A stretch of DNA of 64,000 nucleotides from assembly GCA_963810195.1 (NCBI GenBank), contig CAWEMO010000008.1, positions 46,077-110,076 on the forward strand, written 5' to 3'. Below the pieces are notes generated by a model. That model did no database searches. It was not told the DNA's origin and was given only the letters and a program-made list of their open reading frames with translations. This document shows positions 15,763-24,900 of the stretch, piece after piece (the stretch's first letter is position 1; each line of letters opens with the position of its first letter). Origin of the DNA: Chersky-840 sp963810195 (GTDB lineage Bacteria; Actinomycetota; Acidimicrobiia; Acidimicrobiales; UBA8190). Position numbers and translations under genes: made by a program.

Positions 15763-16125
15763 ATGGCTGGACTCACCCGTAAGAACATCAACAGCCCAGA
15801 CGAGGTGCGTCAGATGAAGGACGGCAAGGGTCAACTCGAACTGGTCGACTTAGGCGCTGGCCTCGTCGCCCGGGCCACGTTTGAGCCGGGGTGGAAGTGG
15901 TCGGAGCACGTCAAGCCCATGGCGGGAACCGACAGTTGCCAGGCGGCACACGTCGGCTACGTCATCTCGGGCCGGATGAAGATCGTCATGGACGACGGTG
16001 AGGAGACTGAGATTGGCCCAGGCGATTTTATGACGGCTGCACCCGGTCACGATGCTTGGATCATCGGCAACGAACCCTGCGTCATCATCGACTGGCAGGG
16101 GATGGCCGATTACGCCAAGGGCTGA
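15763..16125 (+). CDS. Cupin domain protein
   Basis: A 120-residue single-domain cupin from ATG 15763, chosen for the preceding AAGGAAGG. It contains VARATFEPGWKWSEHVKPMAG, the H(x)n element, then HVGYVISGRMKIVMDDGEET, and GPGDFMTAAPGHDAWIIGN, the second cupin motif PGD.....pGHDaw. Typical metal ligands (two His) are present in motif 1 and 2; the first motif is partly changed to H-V-K. The fold is a beta barrel, and the function (dioxygenase, isomerase or sensor) cannot be chosen. The first ~20 residues form a polar extension. Confidence 0.8.
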   Translation: MAGLTRKNINSPDEVRQMKDGKGQLELVDLGAGLVARATFEPGWKWSEHVKPMAGTDSCQAAHVGYVISGRMKIVMDDGEETEIGPGDFMTAAPGHDAWIIGNEPCVIIDWQGMADYAKG

Positions 16126-16155
16126 CCAAGGAGTTTCGAACTCAACTGTCTGAAC

Positions 16156-16188
16156 GGCGGCGGCCGGTTGCGTCGGCCGGTTGTCGCC
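16156..16188 (+). terminator. Stem-loop downstream of the cupin gene
   Basis: CGGCCG (16161-16166) and CGGCCG (16174-16179) form a 6-bp stem with a 7-nt loop; flanking GGCG and CGCC can extend it with a bulge. There is no U-tract. A terminator is likely but not certain. Confidence 0.4.
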
Positions 16189-16573
16189 ATTCAGACCCGT
16201 GATCAGATGGTCTAGCGAAGTCTCCGCGAAGTCCGAACGGTGCGTGCCGGTTGGGCGCGTCCCAAGACGGCTGACGACGGGGCGCATAACAACGCCGAAC
16301 TCAACGGCACGTCGGCGGTTCGGCTTTTCGGCATTGCCGGTGATGCCCGACGTCCTGACCAGCTCCACCGTCCGAGATCGTCCCGTAGCCGATTCCGGAC
16401 GTGACGGCCCGGGCCCGGGCGCAGACAAAACGACAGGTCCCAAATGGTCGTGGCGAGCCCTGGGTCAGGCGAGGCGCCTGCATGCAGCCACCAGCTTCCG
16501 TGTCTCCGGGGGATGGGTGGGCGCAGGGGATGATCCATGGCAGAAGCCGACATCAGGCTTTCTTCTAGGTCGC
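16189..16573. other. Intergenic, no gene seen
   Basis: About 385 bases. Both strands have open frames rich in Arg, Pro and Ser that look non-coding. The last ~14 bases carry the promoter for the next gene. Confidence 0.4.
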
Positions 16574-16579
16574 TAGGGT
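16574..16579 (+). promoter_or_regulatory. -10 box TAGGGT, leaderless-type
   Basis: TAGGGT ends 7 nt before the ATG at 16587 and supports that start over the GTG at 16578. Confidence 0.4.
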
Positions 16580-16586
16580 GACCTCC

Positions 16587-17507
16587 ATGCCCGTCGGATG
16601 GCCGGCGCTGCCCTACGGGGCCTGGAGTGCTACCTGCGATACCTTGCACGCCCACACCCAGGTGCTCGGCAAGCTGGCAGTAGCTCTGGCCCCACCCGAA
16701 CCACAACTCCAACATGCCGCTCTCCGCCTGACCGCCCGTGGGTGGGAGACGCTGCCACTCCCAGCCCCCGACGGCTCGGGGGCGCTTGTCGTCGCGTTGG
16801 ACTTGCAGAACCACGAGTCGGTGGCCGAACACAGCGACGGGCGCGTGCGCCACGTCCCCCTTGGGCCGGATCGGGCGGTGGGGGAGGTGACCCGGGATGT
16901 CTTAGCGGCCATCGGCGACCTCGTCGGCCCGGTGCGGATCAACTTGCGGCCCCAGGAGACCCCCTGGACCACACCACTCGACGAGGACGATGAGCACGCC
17001 ACCTATGACGCCACTCAGGTCGCGACGTACTTCGCGGCAGCGACCCAGGCCGCGTTAGTGCTGGCAGCACTGCGCGCCCCCTACCGCGGGCGATCGACGC
17101 CGGTCAACGCCTGGTGGGGTACGTTCGACCTCGCCGTTAGCTTGTTCTCCGGTCAGCCAGTTGACCCGCCGTCGAGCGGGTTCATCATGCGGAACTCCGC
17201 CAACGCCCAGCAGATCGAAGTTGGCTGGTGGCCCGGCGACGCTCGCTATCCGCGCGCCGCGTTCTTCGCCTTCGCCTTTCCTGCCCCAGATGGCTTTGAC
17301 ATCGCCACCCTCTCACCGCCAGCCGCCTACTGGAACGCGGATCTGAAGGAGTAGGTGCTCGACTGGGACGATGTTCGCGGCGCCCCGGATCCACGGCGTG
17401 CCGCTATCGACTTCGGCTTGTCGGCCATTCGCCACGCGTGCGTGGTATGCGGCTGGGACCCTCTTTTGGCGGCCAGTGTCGAGGGATTACCGCCCCCGGT
17501 GAGCTGA
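16587..17507 (+). pseudogene. DUF5996 family gene interrupted by an in-frame TAG
   Basis: From ATG 16587 the frame reads MPVGWPALPYGAWSATCDTL then LHAHTQVLGKLAVALAP, the opening of DUF5996, and continues as LRLTARGWETLPLP, VDPPSSGFIMRNSANAQQIE, VGWWPGDARYPRAAFFAFAF. It reaches AYWNADLKE and stops at TAG 17352-17354. The same frame then continues with LDWDDVRGAPDPRRAAIDF, SAIRHACVVCGWDP to TGA 17507, the C-terminal helix expected for this family. So one nonsense codon (perhaps TGG to TAG) separates two good halves. The 255-residue first part might still fold. Function of the family is unknown. Confidence 0.75.
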
Positions 17508-17591
17508 ACCTCGGACTTGATGGCGCGGCAGGTGGCTAGCCGAGCTGTCCCTGCCGGGAGTAGCACGGCTTCTGGAGAGGCCCCGACTTAC

Positions 17592-17628
17592 CCGACCAAT
17601 CGCAATCACTCTGGGGGTCGCGAATACC
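17592..17628 (+). repeat. Dispersed ~34-bp repeat, copy A
   Basis: Contains CGCAATCACT followed by a G-rich turn and CGCGAATAC. Copies B (18882-18915), C (27549-27581) and partial D (30819-30840) share the same layout and orientation. All lie outside genes. Confidence 0.6.
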
Positions 17629-17751
17629 GCTTGGTCCGCGCGTCCGGCCAAGGCGCACTACTCCGGCACATACAGCCCGGGCCTGTCGAATACATGTTTG
17701 TGATCGGGATCGGCGGTTTTAGGCGCCCTAGAGGAGATGGGACGATTTTGA

Positions 17752-18336
17752 TCACCGTCTGGAGGCGTGCCGCAGAATGAAGCGAAGGATATTGATGTGC
17801 TTCTTAGTGTCCAATCGCATCAGGTCGACGAGCAGGCCCCATGAGGGGGCTTCTCCATAGGAGCGGAGCCGCCTCCGGAGTCGCCGCAGTTGAGTGCGAT
17901 CTCGCAACTCGTGGCGCAGGAGGGCTCGAGTCTCCGCTCGCAGCGCCCCGTCCTCGCCGTCCCTAGGAAAGACGGGGACGACTTCGTCGGGCACCCCTTT
18001 TGTCCAGCCCCAGGCGATCGTATTGGCGAGTTCCTCGAGCACCCGGTGGTGACGTTGCTCATCATCGAGAATCAGTTGGACCAGATACCGAGCACCAGGT
18101 GACTCCGCCTCCTCGATGAACCGTCGGTACCGCTGAAGAAGTTCTGCTTCCTCGCGACCGTGTCGGTTCAGTGCTTCTACGACCTCGTGGGTCGAAACGC
18201 TGGCACCCGTGGTGCGCAACCCTTGGAAGGCCTTTTCAAACCTGGTCGCCACAAGAACAGCCTGGGCTGCGATACCTGTCCCGGACAGAGTCTTAGGTCC
18301 CTTCGCCTCAGGGTTGTTGCAACGACTCTCTCCCAA
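17752..18336 (-). CDS. Ferritin-like (rubrerythrin-type) helical protein
   Basis: Up to 194 residues. The central part is a four-helix-bundle pattern: VVEALNRHGREEAELLQRYR, then ARYLVQLILDDEQRHHRVLE, and near the C-terminus LLVDLMRLDTKKHINILRFI. The paired Glu/Asp-x-x-(R/K)-His elements (EEAELL, DDEQRHH, DTKKH) are spaced like di-metal ligands of ferritin-like proteins, so it may bind iron or manganese. The start is uncertain: TTG 18336 gives the longest form, but the first 45 residues look unstructured, and an internal GTG before VSTHEVVE is possible. It has no operon neighbour. A storage, peroxide-scavenging or sensing role cannot be separated. Confidence 0.65.
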   Translation of the reverse strand: MGESRCNNPEAKGPKTLSGTGIAAQAVLVATRFEKAFQGLRTTGASVSTHEVVEALNRHGREEAELLQRYRRFIEEAESPGARYLVQLILDDEQRHHRVLEELANTIAWGWTKGVPDEVVPVFPRDGEDGALRAETRALLRHELRDRTQLRRLRRRLRSYGEAPSWGLLVDLMRLDTKKHINILRFILRHASRR

Positions 18337-18559
18337 TCATCACTGGCACTTTGAGGTCGGGATGGCAACCCTCCGCGGCAGATAACCACCAAGACCTGCC
18401 GGATCCTCCCGAGTCATGCTCACCACTTCGATCTTGGGACTTTGGTCTCTACTCGCCCCCCATCGCCCTAGCGCAAGATCGGTTGCTCCAAGAGAGTCAC
18501 GGGCAGCGACATCGGTCCCGGCGGCGGGCGCGCCGGGATTCGGCGATGGAGGGAGCGCT

Positions 18560-18742
18560 ATGTCTGCCTCGGCGGCGGGAGTGAACGGTCACCAGCCCGG
18601 CATGCTCATACGGCGGGACCCTCACGTCGGCACCGAGGCCTCGGCACCTCCGTCTGAGGCGACCCAGCACGCGGCAGTGCTCACCTCCCAACGCGCCCAA
18701 CACGTACCCGGGATCGACTGGGCTCCGGAAGACTGGGACTGA
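18560..18742 (+). CDS. Small hypothetical protein (tentative)
   Basis: A 60-residue frame from ATG 18560, with GGAGGGA 5 nt upstream. The end QHVPGIDWAPEDWD is acidic and protein-like; the rest is Ala/Ser/Pro-rich. No family and no paralogue. The antisense frame is of similar quality, so the call is weak. Confidence 0.3.
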   Translation: MSASAAGVNGHQPGMLIRRDPHVGTEASAPPSEATQHAAVLTSQRAQHVPGIDWAPEDWD

Positions 18743-18881
18743 TACGCGCTCTCGCGCGCTGTTTGCCGTGCCGGGGGCGTTGCCGGTGACCGAGGACCTG
18801 GCGATAAGCCAACATCCGCTGTGAGCTAAAGCGATCGGAAGTGCTGATTGCAGTGCTGCCTCAGGGAAGGCCCCGGCCGGC

Positions 18882-18915
18882 CCGACTGATCGCAATCACT
18901 CCGGGACCGCGAACA
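18882..18915 (+). repeat. Dispersed ~34-bp repeat, copy B
   Basis: GACTGATCGCAATCACTCCG then GGACCGCGAACAC. Closest to copies A and C, and likewise outside genes. Confidence 0.6.
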
Positions 18916-19145
18916 CTGAGCGGAGCGCCTTCGATTCGGACAGCCCTCACACGGCACGTTGCGCGCACCCCGACGCCCGGTTGCCGCAGCTCTTACACCC
19001 GGTGGTGATCGCTATCGCGAGCCCCCCAAGTGCCCAGCGCAGCCGGGTGCCACAGACGCCTCCCACGTTGCCCCGTGTGACCACAGGGGGCTCGGCTAGC
19101 CCATGTCCACCACTTATGGCGTTTGACGGAGGATAGGGTGCCGTC

Positions 19146-19415
19146 ATGGATGAGAACAGCGACGCAGTCGCACCGGGGGCCGACGACTTCGAGGGAATAC
19201 TGGTCGAGGAAGAGGAGCTTGCAAGCCGAGAGATCGAGAGACTTGTGTCGGTCGTCGACGCGCTCCGCAAGCTGATCGATGCATTGTTGGACTCAAGCGG
19301 GTACGATCCAGCGCGCCTCGCAACCGGCGGAGCAGGGCTGTCGGATTACCAGAGGAAGATGATCAACGGGCTCCTGGAGGCTAAAGCGCTGCTCGATTCG
19401 CTGCCCGACTCGTAG
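19146..19415 (+). CDS. Acidic small helical protein, 89 aa
   Basis: A strongly acidic start (MDENSDAVAPGADDFEGILV, EEEELASREIERL), then two helices VSVVDALRKLIDALLDSSG and YQRKMINGLLEAKALLDSLPDS. No Cys, no signal. Unrecognised. The helices would form a coiled-coil hairpin. TAGGGT at 19134-19139 ends 6 nt before the ATG, and GGAGGA also lies upstream, so initiation could be leaderless or Shine-Dalgarno driven. Confidence 0.6.
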   Translation: MDENSDAVAPGADDFEGILVEEEELASREIERLVSVVDALRKLIDALLDSSGYDPARLATGGAGLSDYQRKMINGLLEAKALLDSLPDS

Positions 19416-19822
19416 CCGCCGTCTCGGATGAGCGAACGGTGCATCCTGACCTCCTGCCCTGCGTGCTACGACCTCGCCGGCGGTCGCCTCTCAGGCAGCC
19501 GTCGTGCACGCGGGCGGTCTTGACCAACGCCTAGTCAAGCTCGGAAGGCCAGGTCTCGATGTCGCGGATGATGGGTGCGTGCGAGGTCTGGCCAGGCCCC
19601 AACGCGTCCACTAGTCCTCAGGGGGCATCAATACAGAGCGGGTCGCCGTCGGCCCCGGGGTGCTCGACACGGCACTTCACTTATCGCCCGGTCCATTTGG
19701 ATCCATGGATGCGCGACCGCAAGCCGAGATTGAACGGACCGTTGTCCGACTGGTACCGCGCGGCGGGGGGGTCCTTCCGGTATCGGCGCCGGTTGCTTGG
19801 GCCGTGACCAACCTCCAGTGCC
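19416..19822. other. Region with only a broken small frame
   Basis: About 400 bases between two genes. The only coding-like signal is the interrupted minus-strand frame at 19531-19680; nothing else is supported. Confidence 0.35.
19531..19680 (-). pseudogene. Short frame broken by an in-frame TGA
   Basis: A GTG at 19680 opens KCRVEHPGADGDPLCIDAP, then TGA (codon 21, at 19618-19620), then in the same frame GLVDALGPGQTSHAPIIRD and IETWPSELD to a TAG. Both halves look like protein. It may be a decayed small gene. Nothing identifies it, and no selenocysteine signal was recognised. Confidence 0.25.
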
Positions 19823-20365
19823 TCAGCGGGGGCCCGCACGCAACTCCGCCAGGTGGTGGGCGATGTCGCGCGCCCAGGCTTCGATCTGGGCCCAGTCGCG
19901 GAAGTCACCCTCGGGAAGCACAGCGCGGAAGGCTGGCCACATCCTCACCAACCGTTCGGCAAAGCCGAGTCTGCCGGGGTCCAGCGCTCCGAAGAAAACG
20001 CGATGGTCCTGGGGCCCGAAGGTCCTCCTGAACTCGGCGATCTCCATGGGTTCGGCGGCGACGGTCAGATCCTGCCCCACGGCGTCGGTGGCCTCGGTGC
20101 CCAGCGGGCCACTACTGAACAGCCAGACCGGCCTGCTGGCCAGAACGGCACGGTTTCGCCGCACGAACTCCGAGGCCTCCTTCTGCCAGTGCCTCGAGTA
20201 AACGGCGCTCCCGACCACGAACGCGTCGTAGCTGGTCAGGTCGTCCACGACCTCCACCGACCGCGCGTCTGCTTCCTCTCCGGCCCCCCCCAGCGTGGCG
20301 GCGATGCGCTCGGCGATCTCCTGGGTGGCACCGTGCATGCTGGAGTACGCAACGAGTGTCGGCAT
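19823..20365 (-). CDS. Flavodoxin domain protein (Flavodoxin_5/HemG-like)
   Basis: A 180-residue flavodoxin-like protein. The FMN phosphate loop is YSSMHGATQEIAERIA (residues ~7-22, T/S-x-x-G-x-T pattern), followed by VVDDLTSYDAFVVGSAVYSR, the 'GSavY.r.W' loop that contacts the isoalloxazine, and WQKEASEFVRRNRAVLASRP. The end has PQDHRVFFGALDPGRLGF, where typical members place the third flavin-binding segment. It matches the flavodoxin-domain proteins annotated as protoporphyrinogen-oxidase-like, but the heme-pathway role is inference. It sits 207 bp from the divergent Nudix gene. Confidence 0.82.
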   Translation of the reverse strand: MPTLVAYSSMHGATQEIAERIAATLGGAGEEADARSVEVVDDLTSYDAFVVGSAVYSRHWQKEASEFVRRNRAVLASRPVWLFSSGPLGTEATDAVGQDLTVAAEPMEIAEFRRTFGPQDHRVFFGALDPGRLGFAERLVRMWPAFRAVLPEGDFRDWAQIEAWARDIAHHLAELRAGPR

Positions 20366-20557
20366 GGTCTACCTCCGGTTTGATCGTGCGCTTGGGGCGG
20401 CAGCCCGCCCAGTGCCGAAGGGCCTCTACGCGGAGGGTGAAGCGACCTCTGGAGCTTCGGACTCCGGGCCGAGGATAGCGCTCGGGTCGGCTCCCGGCCG
20501 CCAGGTAGCACATCCCATCACATCCCGGACGCCCTAATTGGGTCCTCGACACGCAGC

Positions 20558-20563
20558 TAACCT
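20558..20563 (+). promoter_or_regulatory. -10 box TAACCT
   Basis: TAACCT ends 9 nt before the GTG at 20573, with no Shine-Dalgarno in between, so a leaderless or near-leaderless transcript is likely. Confidence 0.35.
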
Positions 20564-20572
20564 TGCGTCACC

Positions 20573-21013
20573 GTGACGGGACCGCTCCCTGAGACCGAGT
20601 ATCACGCGATATTCCAGAAGGTGCCTCGGCTGCCTGTCGAGGTCGTCGTGTGTTCCGAATCAGGTGTATTGCTAGCCCGTCGGGTCGGTGGTCCCTGCGC
20701 CGATCTGTGGAGTCTCCCGGGCGGAACCGTCAGGTTTGCTGAGCCGTTGACCGAGGCCGTCCACCGGGCCGCGTTGGACGAGATCGGCGCCAATGTCGCT
20801 GTGGAGGAGCTCATTGGCTACATCGAGTATCCGAGCCATGCGCAACAGGGATTCGACTGGCCAGTCGGGATCGCGTTCCGCACCCACCTGGATACTGGCG
20901 GAGGCCATGCCCTGACGGCGGGGCCAGACCGACTTGCGTGGTTTCAACAACTGCCCGAGGAAATGCACGAGGAGCAGAGGACCTTCCTTCAATCTCGCGG
21001 CCTTGCCCGCTGA
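20573..21013 (+). CDS. Nudix hydrolase with an altered Nudix box
   Basis: A 146-residue Nudix protein. The box G-x5-E-x7-R-E-U-x-E-E-x-G is read as GTVRFAEPLTEAVHRAALDE then IGA: the 'RE' Glu is replaced by Ala and the first Glu of the metal-binding pair by Asp, leaving the last Glu. Most Nudix enzymes need these acidic residues for Mg2+ binding, so activity may be weak, shifted or absent. Flanking strands are normal (LPVEVVVCSESGVLLARRV, GIAFRTHLDTGGGHAL, DRLAWFQQLPEEM). Unknown substrate. The start is GTG 20573. Confidence 0.78.
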   Translation: MTGPLPETEYHAIFQKVPRLPVEVVVCSESGVLLARRVGGPCADLWSLPGGTVRFAEPLTEAVHRAALDEIGANVAVEELIGYIEYPSHAQQGFDWPVGIAFRTHLDTGGGHALTAGPDRLAWFQQLPEEMHEEQRTFLQSRGLAR

Positions 21014-21348
21014 TACGGCGGGCTGGTCGGTCAGCCGGAGGCGCGAACAGCGCGCCAGTGCCGGTGGTCGCTCGGTCGCCGGGGAGGCCTGACCGGCTCA
21101 TCCGCCCGGAAATCCCGTGGGCCCGTCGATACGGGGCGGGTTGCCCCCGGGACGGGGTGCGCGACCACGGCACGTACAGACCGGCCATGCAGATACGCGT
21201 TGCCGTCGGGATTCGCTGTTATGGGCGCCTTGCGCAAGAAGGAATGAGTCCCGCATCCCTCGATCGGGCATGTGCGAGGCCTTCGGGCCCGCGTGAAGCT
21301 CCCCGCCCAACGTTGCTAGCATCGTCGGGACGACGGCTAGGAGGGACG

Positions 21349-21573
21349 ATGGCCACACGTGCGGCAGTAACGAAGCTGCAGACCTCGGCCGACAACGGGC
21401 AACCCCCCAGCGATTATGTCGTGCCCGTGATCCATTTCCACCTGCCCGAGTCCGTCGTGAGGGTCGGCTTCTACGGCGGACTAGCAGCGGCGGTGGCGGC
21501 GGGCGCGGTGGACCTGCCCCTGGCCCTGCTCGTCGGTGTGGGTGTGGCGATCGCCCGTCACCGGCGCGCTTGA
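21349..21573 (+). CDS. Small one- or two-helix membrane protein, 74 aa
   Basis: Starts MATRAAVTKLQTSADNGQPP, an Arg/Lys and polar N-terminus, then YVVPVIHFHLPESVVRVGFY leading into GGLAAAVAAGAVDLPLALLV and GVGVAIARHRRA, a helical membrane segment with a positive end. GAGGGAC precedes the ATG. It lies upstream of another tiny gene and the P-type ATPase, and homologous arrangements (tiny membrane proteins before this kind of ATPase) are plausible. A partner or regulator of the pump is inference. Confidence 0.6.
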   Translation: MATRAAVTKLQTSADNGQPPSDYVVPVIHFHLPESVVRVGFYGGLAAAVAAGAVDLPLALLVGVGVAIARHRRA

Positions 21574-21742
21574 GGACCACCCTTCCCACACAAACCCCGG
21601 CCATCACTTTGTGCACACGCTGACGTACGCCAAGCGTTCATCCAGAATTTGCCTGCCTGTCGCCTAGAAGTCACCCGGCGTTCACGCCACTTCCGTACCG
21701 TCAACCTCACCAGTCACGCTGTATCCAGACAGGAGGGGTCCG

Positions 21743-21877
21743 ATGGAGGTGTTTCTGGAGAGGCTGCTCGTCGAGCTGCTGGCCATCGCCGTCCAGGTCG
21801 CGTTCTGGCGCCTGTTGGAATGGTTCCGGACCCGGTCGGCCGCTGGCGGCCAGCTCGTGGCGCTTCCGGCCGCCTGA
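21743..21877 (+). CDS. Tiny amphipathic membrane-associated protein, 44 aa
   Basis: ATG 21743 follows AGGAGGGG. The product MEVFLERLLVELLAIAVQV then AFWRLLEWFRTRSAAG is a single amphipathic or membrane helix with Trp/Arg at its cytosolic end. Its stop is 42 bp before the first codon of the ATPase, consistent with one operon of 21349, 21743 and the pump. Unknown function. Confidence 0.55.
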   Translation: MEVFLERLLVELLAIAVQVAFWRLLEWFRTRSAAGGQLVALPAA

Positions 21878-21919
21878 CCCACCATCCGACCGGGACACCG
21901 GCCCGATGAACCCGGGCCG

Positions 21920-24900
21920 GTGAACCCGCTCGAGTGGTTGCGCGCTGGCGCGGCGGCCCCCGGCGCGGCCCTGAGCAGCGCGCTCGACCGCTTGAGCCCG
22001 GGCCGACGGCGGCGCCGACTTTGGGTCGGCCGGGGCAAGGCGCACATCGAGGTGCGCGGGGTCCATCGACCCCGGGCGCGAGGGCCTGGCGCGCGACGTG
22101 GAGCGGGCACTGCACGTCGTCGAGGGCGTGCAGTGGGCACAAGTGAACGCCGTCGCCGGCCGAGTGGTCGTGGCGTTCGACCCCAAGGGCCCTTCGGTCG
22201 AGGACCTGCTCGACGTCATCGACGGCGTGGAGGAGGCACACGACGTCCACAAGGAGCGTTTCTCCCACGAACGCCCCGAGCACCCCGGCGACATCGAGCC
22301 GTTGCGCCGACAGGCCATCGCCATCGGAGCGGACGTCGTCGCCCTCAGCGGAGGCGTGTTCGGCCAACTGCTCCGGTTGACGCCCATCCCCGCCGAGCTC
22401 GGCTCGCTCGTGGCGCTCATGGAGAACGAGCCTCGGGTCCGGCGCTTCCTCGAGCAGCACGTGGGGGTGGCTCTCACCGATCTCGGGCTCGGCGTTACCA
22501 GTGCCTTCGTGCAGTCGCTGTCGCAGGGCCCGCTCACCTTGGTGACTGACATCACGCACCGCGCCAACCACTTCGGCGAGCTACGGGCGAATCGTCGGGC
22601 GTGGGAACGGCGCGAGCCGGATCTCTGTGACGGGCCAGCCGAGGAGCCCCTCACGGCGCTGAGCGTCGGTGCCGCGCAAGCGGTCGCTCGGCGCCGGACC
22701 CGTCGAGGGGTACGCGGACGTCTCGGCGGCGCTCAGCGTGGCCGGGGCGGCGGCCGCGCTGGTTGTGACCCGTAGCCCCCGCCGCGCCGGTGGGATAGTC
22801 GACCGCCGCGGTGCCGAAAGCGGCGCGCCAAGGGCGTGAGGCATTCGCTGCTCGACTCGGACGCGAGCTGGCGGCACGCGACGTCGTGGTGCTCGACCGC
22901 GGTGCCCTGCGCCAGCTCGATCGAGTCGACGAGGTCGTGCTCGATGCGGCCGTGCTCACCACAGGTCGGCTCGTTCTGGGCTCACTAGATGTGGTGGTCG
23001 AGCACGACGCGGGCTCGGTCGCGGCCAAGTCACTCGAACTCTTCGACCCGGCGCACCCTGAGCACACGGCGCGGCGCGGCGCGTGGACGATGGCGCCGTT
23101 GGCCTCCATCAATGTGGAGTTGCCCGCCGGCGCCGTGGCGCGAGCTCGAGCACTTGGAAGAGGCCGGGCCGGCGTTCTCGGCGTGACCCGGTCGGGTCAC
23201 CTCGTCGGCATGATCGCCCTCGAGACGGAACTCGACCCTCTGGCCGACCCCCTCGCCCACGCGGTGCGTCGAGGGGGCCGTCGGCTCGTGGTCGCCGGGG
23301 TGCGCAGCGGACTGGGCGAGCGGCTTGGAGCCGACGCCGTGATCGCCGGAGGCGCCCGCCTGGCGGCGTCGGTGCGCTCACTCCAAGCACAGGGCCACGG
23401 CGTGCTGCTCGTGTCGGGGGGCGCCGCGCACGCCGCCCTGCGCGCCGCGGACGTGGGGGTCGGTGTCGACGGTCACGGCGCCCACCCGCCGTGGGGCGCC
23501 GCACTGCTGACGCGCCCCGGGCTGGCGGACGTCCACCTGGTGGTGGAATCCCTGCCGGTGGCGCGCGCCGTCAGCAAGCGAAGCGTCGACCCTCTCCGCG
23601 ACTGGGTCCGCCTCCGGCGCGGCGTGGTCGCTGTTCGGGCCAGCCTTCGAGCGCGGCCCGACGAGCGGCCGTGCCGGTGAACCTTGCCGCGCTCGTGGCA
23701 CAGGGGGCGGGGACGGCCGCGGCGGCGGCACTCGGCCGGCATCCTGCGCCGACGCCGGTCGCCGAGGTCGCTTGGCACGCCATGGTGCCCGACGCCGTGC
23801 TCCGTGGGCTCGGCTCGTCGCGTCGAGGGCTCTCGGCCGCCGAGGCGGCACGCCGGCACGCCGCGCTGCCGTCGGAAGGATCGCCGCGAGCGTCGTTCCC
23901 CCGCGCCGTGGCCGCCGAGTTGGCGAACCCGCTCACCCCGGTGCTGGCCGTGGGCGCGGGGCTCGCCGCCGCGGTCGGGTCGGTGGCCGACGCCGGGCTG
24001 GTCGCCGGCGTCACCACCACCAACGCCCTCATCGGTGGGGTGCAACGCATCCGGGCCGACACGTCGATCGACAAGTTGCTACGTGCCATGACAACACGCG
24101 TCGACGTGCGCCGAGGTGGTCGCGTCAGGTGCCCTGGAACGGGCCCAGCTCGTGCGCGGCGACGTCCTCGAACTGAAGGCGGGCGACATGGTCCCTGCCG
24201 ATTGCCGCCTCCTCGACGCCGTCGGATGTGAGGTCGACGAATCAGCGCTCACCGGTGAGTCGTTTCCAGCGGCGAAACACGCTGCGCCTGTCGCCGGCGC
24301 GACGCTCGCCGAAAGGACCTGCATGGTCTACGAGGGCTCGGTCGTGGCCACGGGTACGGCCCTCGCCGTCGTGGTCGCTGTCCGAGACCAGACCGAGGTA
24401 GGCCGGAGCCTCGCCGATGCGCCCGAACCTCCCGCCAGTGGAGTCGAGGCCCGGCTGTCAACGCTCACGAAGTTGACCGTACCCGCCACCGTGGCGAGTG
24501 GGGTCGCCGTGACGGGACTTGGCGTGCTGCGTGGCAGGTCGCTGCGTGCCGCAGTGGGCTCCGGGGTCAGCCTTATGGTCGCCGCGGTGCCCGAGGGTCT
24601 GCCTTTGTTGGCAACAGTCGCACAGCTCGCCGCCGCGCACCGACTGGCCGAACGCGGGGCGATCGTTCGCAACCCACGCACCATCGAGGCACTCGGGCGA
24701 GTCGACGTTTTGTGCTTCGACAAGACCGGCACCCTCACGGCCGGGCACATCGCTTTGCAGCAGGTGTCCGACGGCGCCACCCTCGAGCCAGTGGGGAAAC
24801 TCGCACCCCGGTCCGTGGCGGTCTTGGCGGCGGCGCTCCGGGCTAGTCCGGCCGGGGACGCCGACGACCTGCCGCACGCCACCGACCGGGCTGTGCTCGA

